A stretch of 64,000 nt of DNA from Blasia pusilla (taxonomy: Eukaryota > Marchantiophyta > Marchantiopsida > Blasiales), in assembly GCA_050084515.1 (NCBI GenBank), contig CM114271.1, positions 30,380,001 through 30,444,000 on the forward strand. Direction: 5' to 3'. The position numbers were made by a program, and so were the translations under genes. Of this stretch, positions 9,908-19,250 are shown one piece after another (positions within the stretch are counted from its first letter, which is position 1; each line of letters opens with the position of its first letter). The notes under the pieces were generated by a model, which did no database searches, was not told the DNA's origin, and saw only the letters and a program-made list of their open reading frames with translations.

Positions 9908-11206
9908 TTGGTTTGTGACTCGTTCATTGTTGGAGACGCCTATCCCATTGGGGGCACCCTGGGTGGGCCTCTCTCCATAGTGAAGCATGGCGAAGCGTGG
10001 CGAACGGGGCGAGACTTTTTGGAGGGTAATGTTTATGCTATGGATTCTCCAATGCATGAGGAGGTAGAGGAGGTCCCTATTTCTGCAGCAGTGGCATCCT
10101 CATCGTTGGATGTGCCACTTTGGAGTTCAGGCGGTGCACAACGGCAAGAGGCTGATTGCCTAGTGCAGGAGGCTGGGTGTGAGGCTGTTATACCTCACGA
10201 GGAAGAGGAGGCCCCACGGCGGACTCCTACTTCTGGTCCACTTGGGTTATCCCCTTTGGATACTACACCCATTGTATGGCAGTATCCGCCGGAGGGCATT
10301 TGTGTGTTAGATCTCTTTGGTGGGATTAGCACTGGTTTGGCTACAGTGTTGCAGGCCGGTATTCTTGTGCGGAGATACGTGTATGTGGAGCGAGATGAGA
10401 CGGCCCAGAGAGTCTCATCCCGACATATCGGTCAGTTGATGCGGAGATATCCTGAGTTGTTGCCGCCATTAGCTATTCGTGGGTACCAGCGTGCTTTGCC
10501 GTCACACATTGCATTGTTAGGGGCGCAGGACCTTGAGAGGGTTGGTCTTGTGGATTTGGTGATTGTTGAATGGCCATGTCAGGGTCATACACGTGCTGGT
10601 CGTGGTGAGGGATTACACGACCCTAGGTCTCGATTGTTTTGGGAGATGTTACGGGTGTTACGACATCTTCAAGTTCATCAGGCACGTGCTCTAGCTTACA
10701 TTCTGGAGAATGTTCCATTGTTGGGTGACACTCGGACCCAGATGATGGCGAGTGTTCATGAGGTGCGGTCTTGGATTGGACCAACGGTGTTGTTGGATGC
10801 AGCGCGAGTTGGCTCACGTGCACATCGTCCACGCTTGTGGTGGACAAACTTGTTGCCTAGATAGGTTCTACGTCGAGCATATGATGTAGTGCAGCGGGAT
10901 CCTTGCCTTACAGTAGATAGTATCTTGGATACTGGGCGACTTTCTCATGTGGTGAGGGTTATTGATCGGTCACCCATGGCGGTGGTAAACCGTGTGGGCC
11001 AGCCTAGGATGGCACTACCCACATTTGTGAGTTTTCCCTCGTCACATGCATACAGGGAAGGTGGTCCCGGGCTTGTATGGGATTCTCATGTACGACAGTT
11101 GGTGGAGCCTAACGCTGATGAGAGACAGCGTGCGATGGGATTTGCTACTGGTGTGACAGCGGTTGCTTCCATTTCTAAGGCTTCACGACGTCATATGTTG
11201 GGTTAG
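9908..11206 (+). pseudogene. Retrotransposon-encoded DNMT3-like cytosine-5 DNA methyltransferase (R2)
   Basis: An open frame from 9908 to 10864 (first ATG 10040), then in the same frame 10865-11206. It shows the C5-methyltransferase motifs in canonical order: motif I DLFGGISTG (from 10310), a following VYVERDE acid, motif IV WPCQG with the catalytic Cys at 10577-10579, motif VI ENV (10706-10714), motif VIII HRPRLWWTNL (about 10820), and motifs IX/X (ADERQRAMGF; SRRHMLG) ending near 11206. The spacing and the WWTN/AHRPR style resemble DNMT3 rather than DRM, whose motifs are permuted, or DNMT1. Two stops break it: TAG at 10862 and TAG at 11204, the latter where R4 has CAG. The enzyme family transfers methyl groups from S-adenosylmethionine to cytosine C5. 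The N-terminal 100 residues have no domain I recognise. Confidence 0.88.
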
Positions 11207-11497
11207 GCCATGGACCTGAATTGTTTGACTTGGATTTTGAGTCTTGGTATGGCCGAGCAGCGTCGACTTTGGACTATGTATGTGGGTCTTCCACCCCTTG
11301 TAATGAGCTCGATGGCTACCGGGACGGTAGAGGCATCGGTTGGGGGCGAGGAGAGTAGTATTTTGCATCCTTGGAGTAAATGAGATGTAATGGTTGGGCA
11401 TGTGAAGTTGGTTGCTCATGCTGGTGGTGGAGTTATTTGCTCAGATGATGGTGTAGCTAAGGGTGTACCATCTTGTGAGGGGGTTGCGTAGTAGCCA
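11207..11497 (+). other. R2 linker between methyltransferase and RT with in-frame UAG UAG
   Basis: It continues the methyltransferase frame (AMDLNCLTWILSLGMAEQRR, also in R4) through TGA at 11379 (R4 has TGG). The pair TAG TAG at 11489-11494 follows, before CCA ATG and the RT segment. R4 has TAG CAG CCA at the matching place, so the first stop is shared and the second looks like CAG changed to TAG. Confidence 0.65.
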
Positions 11498-12781
11498 ATG
11501 GCATCGTCCTCTCCCTCTAGTGTGCCAGTAGAGGAGACTTGGGAGCCATTACTTAGGCCCAAGCTTACGGGAGGTGAGAAACGATGCTTCACACAGTTCC
11601 TACGTGCTTATAGGAGTTGTTTTGCCTTTAGCATGAAAGAGTTGGGTTCTCTGGTTGGACCCGGTATACGGATTCATTTGGCTAGTGATACGCCAATCTT
11701 CCGTCGTCCCCACCGATATAGTGATATGGAGAGGGACCTGATTCAGAGTAGGACGTTGGACCTTTTGGAGGCTGGATTAGTGGAGTTGTCGGCAGGAAAG
11801 TGTAAGTTCTTCCATGAGGATGTTGAGTACTTGGGTCATGTGATTTATCCAGGTGGTTTGGGAGTTCAGCAAGCAAAGATGGAGGCTATTGCCCTTATTC
11901 CGTGTCCGGTAGATGTGAGTAGAGTTCGGGCATTCATGGGATTGGCGAACTACTATCGAAGGTATGTGAAGGGATTTAGTGCTATGGCAAAGCCTTTGAA
12001 CCAATTGCTGAAATCAGATCAAGAGTGGCAGTGGGGAGATGATCAGGAGAGAGCTTTTGTGGAGCTTAAGGCCCAATTGGTGGCGGCGTCTATCTTGAGG
12101 AGACCTATCAGAGGGTGCCAATTTCAGTTACAGATTGATTGGAGTAGGTTGGGACCTGGAGCGGTGTTGACACAACATGATGATGAGCACATGGAGTTTG
12201 TGGTGGCCTATGCAAGTCGTTCGAATAATGCAGCGGAGTCGCGCTATAGTTCATATGAGGGAGAGTGCTTGGCAGTAGTGTGGGCTGTGGCACACTTTAG
12301 GTGTTACTTGTTTGGTACAGAGATGTGGATGAGAGTGTGTTCTCATCGGGCAGAGCTCTTTCGGAGAGTTATGCCAACAGCCTTTGAGAATCTTGCCATT
12401 GCTCAACACAGGGATACGTTGCGATATGCAACCATTCGGGATGGAGGTTATCGACCATCTATTCATAGGTTCCATGTGGGGAACTATGTCTATTTGCAGC
12501 AGATTGCACCGACAACGTTGGATGTGACGGCAGGCCGCACTATTTTACGAGTGCGCGAGGTGTTAGCTTCTGGAGTTCTCATATTGGAGGGTCGTGATGG
12601 AGTTATTTGGAAGGACCATGTGCGTAATGGTGCGTCATGTCATCTTCCAAATGTGGATGGTACTGTTGACCCAAGCTTAGCCATGATACGTGCTAGCTTG
12701 AGGTGCATGTTGTGTGGAGTGCTAGCTAACGCTTGGCCCGTATGTTGGTGTGTGATCGGTGTTCTAGGGGTTGGCACATGA
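11498..12781 (+). pseudogene. R2 pol remnant: truncated RT, RNase H, integrase C-terminus
   Basis: 427-aa open frame. Residues 1-100 match the start of the R4 RT (TPIFRRPHRYSDMERDLIQS). It then jumps over the RT palm to YLGHVIYPGGLG, so the catalytic YxDD box is missing. RNase H follows with the DWSRLGPGAVL, AESRYSSYEGECLAVVWAVAHFR signature. A second jump, at about LFGTEM/WMRVCSH, removes the integrase N-terminus and core and lands in the C-terminal part (RYATIRDGGYRP, GNYVYLQQ). Both deletions keep the frame, leaving an RNase H-integrase tail fusion. The frame ends at 12781 inside the PHD finger through a frameshift. It could not reverse-transcribe on its own. Confidence 0.85.
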
Positions 12782-12846
12782 TGTGTTTGACTCCACGTAT
12801 GGATTTTGTTCCTACTGGAAGGTGGGTTTGTCCTCGATGTACTTAG
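12704..12846 (+). pseudogene. R2 PHD finger, frameshifted
   Basis: CMLCG at 12704 is in the pol frame. The rest of the C4HC3 finger (MLVCDRC, SRGWHMMC, WVCPRC) is in the next frame, ending with TAG at 12844. A single small indel near 12720-12740 explains the break. The layout equals that of R1 and R3, so the PHD was part of the ancestral pol C-terminus. Confidence 0.78.
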
Positions 12847-13002
12847 GAGGGGTAGATGACTTGATCTTTGCTTGATATGGATTACAAATGTGCGACTAAC
12901 GATGGGGCAACCTAGCACCCGGCCTTCTCATTCGTGCACCCAAGAAGGTGTATAGCATGTAGTAGATGTATAGGGCTACAGGAGTTAGAGGACCTAAACT
13001 TG

Positions 13003-13015
13003 ATTAGGGGGCGAG
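13003..13015 (+). other. R2 polypurine tract
   Basis: ATTAGGGGGCGAG directly before S1. The same relation holds in R1 (AGGGGGGCG) and R3 (AGGGGGGAAA), which supports a priming role. Confidence 0.6.
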
Positions 13016-13122
13016 TTGTGGTACACTTGTGTTTGTGGATGCTCTTGTCTATGTTATGTATGTATGTGAGTATGGTATGTCAGCGATGTATGTTGTATGA
13101 CGATGTGGATTCGCACGACAAG
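13016..13122 (+). repeat. R2 short repeat S1
   Basis: 107-bp repeat (TTGTGGTACACTTG...CGCACGACAAG), repeated at 13492-13596. At the junction with L2 it reads ACA-AG-TGTCA, that is, the element's right end, two extra bases, then its left end. Confidence 0.85.
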
Positions 13123-13491
13123 TGTCATGACCACACAGATTATGTCGTAGAGTATAGTGTGCTAGTAGAGGCCATACCTTATATAGGGCCCCAGTGTCTA
13201 GGTAGAGATGCGATTTCATACATAGGGTTGGGGTTTACTCAGTTGAGGGTGAGTTTTCCAGTAGGGCCCGCTCTTAGGTTGGAGGATATAAGGTGGAGTG
13301 CACTCAAAGAACAGTCAGTTCTTTGAGTTGAGCCTGTTGCGTTGGGAGTTAGCCTTGGTAGTGAGTAGAGCTCTTGGCTATGGTGTTTCCCGCAAGCTTC
13401 GACCTAGATTCTCCCATCGTGTAGTGGGTTTGGCTCGATTGTATGTGATTCTATACGTGTTTTATGACAATAGGTCTTTCACGGATTTCAC
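13123..13491 (+). repeat. R2 long repeat L2
   Basis: 369 bp, starting TGTCATGACC, closely similar to L1 (8911-9269) over its whole length, including the GGATATAAG box. Confidence 0.88.
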
Positions 13492-13596
13492 TTGTGGTAC
13501 ACTTGTGTTTGTGGATGCTCTCGTCTATGTTATGTATGTATGTGAGTATGGTATATCAACGATGTATGTTGTATGACGATGTGGATTCGCACGACA
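13492..13596 (+). repeat. R2 terminal short repeat S2
   Basis: 105-bp direct copy of S1 at the right end of the element, ending ACGACA next to CCTC. Confidence 0.85.
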
Positions 13597-13600
13597 CCTC

Positions 13601-13898
13601 TCCCAAGCTCTCTCCATGGTAACCTATGCTCCCAAGTCACCTCCTTGGCTCTTGACCTGATGTAGGACAATCAAAGGCCATTTACTAAAATAGAAAGTCA
13701 ATCATATACTCAAAATGATACTCACCTAAAATAGTAAGTTCTTTAATATGGCTCCAGATAAGCCAAAACAAAGGGGAAACCTACTCTCTCAGGTTTCCCT
13801 GGGCCTCAGTAGGTCATCCTTAACCTCTTGAGTCTGTCCTCCACTACTCGCGAAGGCGCTCTACTAGATCTCACTGATCTATCCTAAAAGACGTGACA
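13601..13898 (-). repeat. R0 left repeat L1, proximal part (5' end of R0)
   Basis: Read leftward from 13898 it starts TGTCACGTCTTTTAGGATAG and follows R3 L2 (29427 onward). Shared blocks include GTCAAGAGCCAAGGAGG. Interrupted at 13600 by R2. Confidence 0.75.
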
Positions 13899-16800
13899 TC
13901 CATGTAACGAAGTTACAAAAGGATGCAAAGAGGATATTTCCTTAATCCGTATGTGGCACGGACACTGACTAGTAGCTACTAATGCATAGCCTATGTTGGT
14001 GCACAAGACCAATCATGGCGAATTTTTTTAATTTTTTTGTTACCCACGTTACAAAAAACTTTTCATGCTGCCTATTGCCTTGTTTTAATTTAGGAGATGT
14101 TTGTAAATCAAGAAACTGCTCTCCCACAATATTATACTAGTGTATAGCCTATGTACGAGACCCATCATGATTAAAAAAGTAAACAAAAAAATCATTCTTA
14201 CACCACTAGCATGTGGCAATTAAAAAAAAATGTGTTTACAAATTAAGAGAACTATTCCAACAAAAAAATATCTACACTAATATTTTAGAACCATGTCTTG
14301 TACTGCTTGCTTGAGCAATTGACACTTGGATATTTTGACCAATGCCAACCTGCCACATGTCCCATATATCTTAGGGTTACTCAATAGTCATTTTTGGGGA
14401 TAGTTCAAGTTAGTGGGTCACATTTTAAAGATTTTAGAGTAATAGGGCGTCTCATATAGAGGGATGTAAGTCTTGCAATGTCTTTTGGGTGTTTGACTAT
14501 AAAACATGGACAACTTCCGTCTATGCCAAGGGATATTTGATTTTATTAGATGTCGTACTATGCATATTGCATGCCCACCTCTTCCACCACCTCGCATTCT
14601 AGCCATGGACACGACATCCATGATTATGACCTAAAGTTTGAGACGTCCTAATGATGGGTAATCTACTCATGATTGCTTGTGGCATCTACTAGTAAATTAG
14701 TATAGCAAACTAAGATTAGAATCTACCAAAATTTTCTTTATATATGCATTCTACAAAATAGGCACCAGGAATAATAAGGAATCTTAGACTGTGTTGTGAG
14801 TGTCAAACATCAAGATCCCTTTTTCTTCTTTCTATTTTTTGCATTTGTAGTGGAGGGGAGGTGGTCCTTCCTATTTACTTCGGGGCAAGTGAAACATTAC
14901 AACATCTTACAAATTAAAAAACTCTTTGACCTAAGAATGGGCCACATTGAGACCTAAGAGACTCACCCTAATCTTATGGAATCTCCCGTAGCCTACTTAG
15001 AACCATCTATTTCATTGACCGAGGTCGAGGTTAAACACTCCCCCTCCCAATTGCTCACACATGCCAATTTAATTGAGAGTAATCCATATTATAGTGGGTG
15101 ATCTTACTTGCATAATAAAACAAAATATCAACAAGATACTATTTTGTCACTTAAGGTGGCATGTTGGTAGGAAAATGATATCATTGGAGGAAGTAATAAG
15201 ATATCCAGTAATGGAGAACTAATGAACGGGAGGAGTGGGGTTCAAGAAAAACCTCAACTACTCAATATTTTTTTAAATAATTTTGTGGAAAACCTTCTTT
15301 TTAAACTTAACATGGGCATGTTAACAAGTTAAGTCGAGAGGGGCTTAAACGTACTAGGAAAAGAAAAAGAAGGGGAAACAATTTCTCCCTCGGCAACCCA
15401 ACTAGACCTTTGTGTCGAAAGGTAATTTTAGGGATGCTCGGGCGTCCTAGAGAGGAAGAAGAAAGTAAATTTTAATAGAAATTGGGACGCAAAACTCATC
15501 GAGATACAAAGGAGGGGGGTGTAGAGAGGCAAAAAAACCCACGGGCATATATCGACCTCGGAGAAACAGAAAAATATTTCTCCTTTAACGACCAAAATCA
15601 CCAACAATAAACAACAACAACACTTATAGAATTATGGCTGTTACTAAGCGGACCTCTAGCATTTAACGCCAATGGCCACTTCGTAGTAGCCATAGCTCGT
15701 TACCCATCGGAAGTACAAAAGAGGGGGACTCAAAGAGTCAAAACCTGAAGGCCACAACAAGACCAGAAAAGGAAGAAAGGGCATTCCCCCAGACGAAACT
15801 CACCAACAGCAGAGACAATATAATCAACAACAAGAAAGCTATCACTACTACTAGCTCGTCATAGCCGAGAGAGTAGAACGTGAGGGAACATGACGCGGTC
15901 GGACAGACGATGCAGAGTTGAACGTCAGGGGACACGTCGTAAAATGTGGGAGGCGCAGGCGGACGGACGCTCCATAAGCTTCACGACTGGAACGAGAGCT
16001 GCAAGGAACATCCGACCACATGTAATTTCACCTGCGCATGACGCGATCGCTTCCAATGGGTGCCCCCGCAGAGTGTACGCGCTGGCCGGTAGCCAGTTAG
16101 AGTCCCCTAGTGTACAGCCGGGACCAATAAGACCAATAATAATAATCAGTTGTCTTGAAAAAAATCTAAAACATTTTCTTCTGCCCTAATCTGTCAGGAT
16201 TTGCAATCTTCTCACTGCTGTCAGGCTTTGCGATCTTCCGCTGCACTCTGCAAATCAGAATCGGGAGTCCCAGGCGACGCTTTCTGTGAAAATAATTTTG
16301 CTGACAGCTGCCGCGAAAGCTGTTGTTACGAGGGTAAGAACGTTGTGATGGATCAATCCAGAGTCGAGATGAGAGGTCAGTGAGTGGCGAGTAATTCCAT
16401 GTCGAGCTTGACTGGGGTTTGATCTGGTGGTAGAGTTGTTTGGCTTGTGATTTGCGGAGGGGTACCCGTGTCGATCTTCGGGTCAGTCGTGAAGGATTCA
16501 GTGCCCAGCATGGGAGTTATAGATCGGATGTGATAGATTGAATTGGGGCACAAATCTTTGGTCTTTGACAGAAGGTTTGGTAGTCGGAAGGAGAATGTTG
16601 TTCATATGATGTTTCGTTTTCCACATTGTAGTAGGAGTTTTTCATTGCGGTCGAGTCAGTTTTTGTAGTTCATGCGGGGTTGTTCCCCTGGGAGCAGTTC
16701 CATTCCCACTCGATCCTCTTAGCGTGCATGTTGTCAGACTAAGGATTCAGATCAGCCACAGGATACGAGATGCGATTATGGTCGTGGAAATGTATGCTCT

Positions 16801-17018
16801 AGTGGAGCGGATCAGCTAGAAAACAGTCACACATCATGCACTTTTTAAATTTAGGTTATATCGATGAGCAGATCAATCTTCCTGCTGGTGTTTATGCGAT
16901 GTAGCTTAATGCGTATGTCAACTCTGGTCGTGAAAACTAACCGCGAAGCTCACCTGTCTGCAGATAGGACTCGGTTGTAAGCTCACCCGTATTGTTTTGA
17001 CAAGGAACGGTTCGGAAG
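13899..17018. other. Intergenic, AT-rich, small repeat pieces, no gene resolved
   Basis: Mostly AT-rich sequence with scattered copies of a short dispersed repeat (tracts around 13970-14170 and 14220-14290 with ACTAGTGTATAGCCTATG-like words). From about 15880 to 17018 base composition becomes more even and may hold the promoter and 5' UTR of the gene at 17019. No ORF here shows a domain I recognise. Confidence 0.5.
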
Positions 17019-17631
17019 ATGGGATTGGGTGCCGCGTGGGCGTGTGCAGCAGGTGCAACTGCCGCAACATCTGCTATCATGGCGAAGGTGGCGTCGCCTC
17101 TGGTACGTGAATTTGAGTGGTTGCTTTGGCCGATCCTTGTCTAGTTCGAAGGAGTAGGGTTGAGTGCGGGGTTTTTGAAGGCTTGAGCATTTCTGCAGGA
17201 GCGGTTGGAGTACAAAGCAGCTTGTTACGCAATCGTAGTCCTGTGCAACGTGGTGATGTGGAGCTTTTATGTCCGTAGTCTGAAGGCTCTCTCCTCCCTG
17301 CAAGCCACAGTGGTCAACTTCGCTACCAACTTTCTCCTGTCGGGGCTAGCTGGGTTCATTCTTTTCAAGGAACCGGCACATTTACAGGTTCTTTCGCAAC
17401 TCCCTCGTCATGCGTTCAAATTCCCCGTCAGATTTTTTGACTGCCTTGAGATTTCGAGTGATGTCATTTCCCAAGATGGCATGCGCTTGAGCTGACAGTC
17501 AAGTCTCGACTTCCGCAGCCTGGACTGATGAGTTGTATCTATTTGCACTTGATCAGTGGTTCGTAGGAGCTCTTTTTATCGTGTTGGGCATTTGGGTCGT
17601 CAGCAATGCCAGTAAGGAGAAAGATGAGTAG
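17019..17631 (+). CDS. TMEM42/EamA-like small membrane protein, three exons
   Basis: Three phase-0 exons can be joined: 17019-17102 (ATG to CCTCTG, donor GTACGT), 17199-17387 (acceptor TTCTGCAG, donor GTTCTT) and 17557-17631 (acceptor GATCAG, stop TAG). They encode 115 aa. The product has four hydrophobic segments and the EamA-like pattern ALSSLQATVVNFATNF, then LAGFILFKEP, then WFVGALFIVLGIWVVS. This is the style of the plant and animal transmembrane protein 42 family, half-size relatives of drug/metabolite transporters. Location would be an internal membrane; substrate unknown. The C-terminus SKEKDE is polar. The introns are 96 and 169 bp. Family assignment is from memory of the fold pattern; the exon structure is seen directly. 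Confidence 0.75.
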
Positions 17632-19250
17632 ACGGATTGTGGGTAGAGAAGGTTTGCTGAAGGCTCACAAGAAAAGCAACTCAAAGCTCCAAGGACCATG
17701 CACAGCTACGGCTGCAGGAGTCTTTGGCTGGAGTCACGATTTCGACTTTCTGGTTCACCCTGAGCTTGATATTGAGCTCACTTTGCTCTTTCCTCCAGTC
17801 GTGGCTCACGTAAGGTCAACAGGAAAATTCGTAAGCAAGAATTCTCCTCGATCAGCTAGAGAACAAAGGTTGATGAATACCCAGAAAGTGGCACGAAGTA
17901 ATCCTGGTCGCTTGAGAGCCGAATGCAGGAAATTCAAGAGCAATGGGGAGGGTCTTTTCTGCCGAGTGTAAGAGGCAGCTGAATAATGGAAGGTTTGCCT
18001 CATGGGCGACCGACACAATCCGGCCAGTCTTCTTGATGTGCTCAGAAGGATAGTTTACTTTCCTGTCCGCTACAAGATATTCATGGGAAATGCCAATCTG
18101 ATACGCCCATCCAAGATTAGAAATTTTCAACCCTGTGTCAATCCTCTCGTGACATGCGGCAAAGCTTTTATGGAGGAAATGGTATTAGACGAAATGGGCA
18201 AGCGTCCGACACGTTTTTTTTGCACTCCGTCATGGCCTTGTTCGGCTTCTGTCCAAAAGGTGCTAGTTCTCCAGAAGACGACGCATATGGATTTGAACTA
18301 CGTACAAGCTCGAAACGTGTAATTTGTAAGGAACACATGTATTCGGATAACGTACATCTGTTATGTGTTGCAGCGTGAGGTGATGAAGGACCACCATCTT
18401 CAGTCCTCCTAACGCGATCTGGTGCATGTGGACGAGGGAACGTGATGTCCGGTTTGAGCTTGGCCGGTTTACAGTTGGCAACTTACATCATTCAGTTTTG
18501 AGAATTGCACTGTGCTGTCATTACATGGCTTCACAATAGCGAAATTCTTGTGTAGGATTGAGCCAAAAGTGATCGTTTGAATTTGTCACTTCTACCCAAA
18601 AAGCAAACACCATAAAAAAGTACCAAATACAATTAAAAAAAAACTAAGGACCCGGTCAATTTTTCCATTTCGTACTCGCCCACCTTATCCTTGATTAGTT
18701 ATGTTCTGGGCCCTTAGGCCCAGTAGGCCCAAGCCTACGAATAAATACACAGGGGCCCTGAGTAATCCGGCTCCGATACTTCCTCTTTAACAGCCGGATA
18801 CCTTAATCTTCCGGCCTCCTTACTTTGGGAATTAGATGTAACGTAGGAATGGAATTGAATGAACTCCCACGAATTTCCGGCCTTCCTGCCTCTCCCTAAG
18901 GTTCAGACAGCGGAATTATCAAACTATAAAGCAGCTCCTGGCCAAATCTATCTTTTCTGTTCAGGTTGGTAAACTCGATCAAGGCCTCAGAGAGACGGGT
19001 CTCGGTTCCCCGGGATTTTCATTGAAATACTGGTAAAGGGTTGGAAATCTCCAATTTTATGACTGACCGAATCTGAGGCTGATCGCATACTTCGGTTTCC
19101 CGAATAAAATATATCACGTAAGGCCGAAGGTCCGTAAGTGGGCCCTCGGCCTGTGGTTGGCCGTCACGGGGGGCACTCCCTTCCAATCAACTACATAGAT
19201 GCTACGATCTCATACGAAAGCTAAGCACACCAGTGTGCATCATGTTTGTT
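17632..19250. other. Downstream region of the TMEM42-like gene, and a possible LTR-like stretch
   Basis: 17632-18600 is probably 3' UTR and intergenic; open frames here lack domains. From about 18705 (TGTTCTGGGCCCTTAGGCCCA) to about 19180 the sequence is GC-richer, with GGCC-rich inverted words and an AATAAATACA box. This resembles an LTR or solo-LTR, but I could not find its partner or target duplication. Confidence 0.35.

Larger units (their letters stand above)
8911..13596 (+). mobile_element. R2: methyltransferase-bearing family member inserted in R0 L1, TSD CCTC
   Basis: A 4686-bp copy flanked by CCTC at 8907-8910 and 13597-13600. It starts TATCATGACC (the L2 copy has TGTCATGACC) and ends CGCACGACA. 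The order is L1 (8911-9269), leader, methyltransferase part (9908-11206), linker with stops, a partial RT fused to RNase H and integrase C-terminus (11498-12781), PHD finger (12704-12840), purine tract (13003-13015), S1 (13016-13122), L2 (13123-13491) and S2 (13492-13596). Gag, protease, the RT core and the integrase core are deleted. All main coding segments lie in one frame. Confidence 0.88.
1..13898 (-). mobile_element. R0: Ty3/Gypsy-like element with methyltransferase-family layout, oldest copy, 3' part outside window
   Basis: Minus-strand element whose 5' end is at 13898 (TGTCACGT reading leftward). Its first bases align closely with the L2 repeat of R3 at 29427. Moving leftward the order is left repeat (13601-13898, continued at about 8600-8910 after the R2 insertion), leader, gag (7139 to 6342), then, after the R1 insertion, the gag zinc knuckle and C-terminus (1655 to about 1260), a linker, the protease (about 700 to 350) and a linker up to base 1. 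Removing R1 and one copy of TGCA rejoins the gag reading frame across the break. Removing R2 and one copy of CCTC rejoins a left repeat that aligns to R3. The copy is defective: the protease active site is broken and the second Cys of the zinc knuckle is Phe. The methyltransferase and RT parts would lie beyond base 1. Confidence 0.85.
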
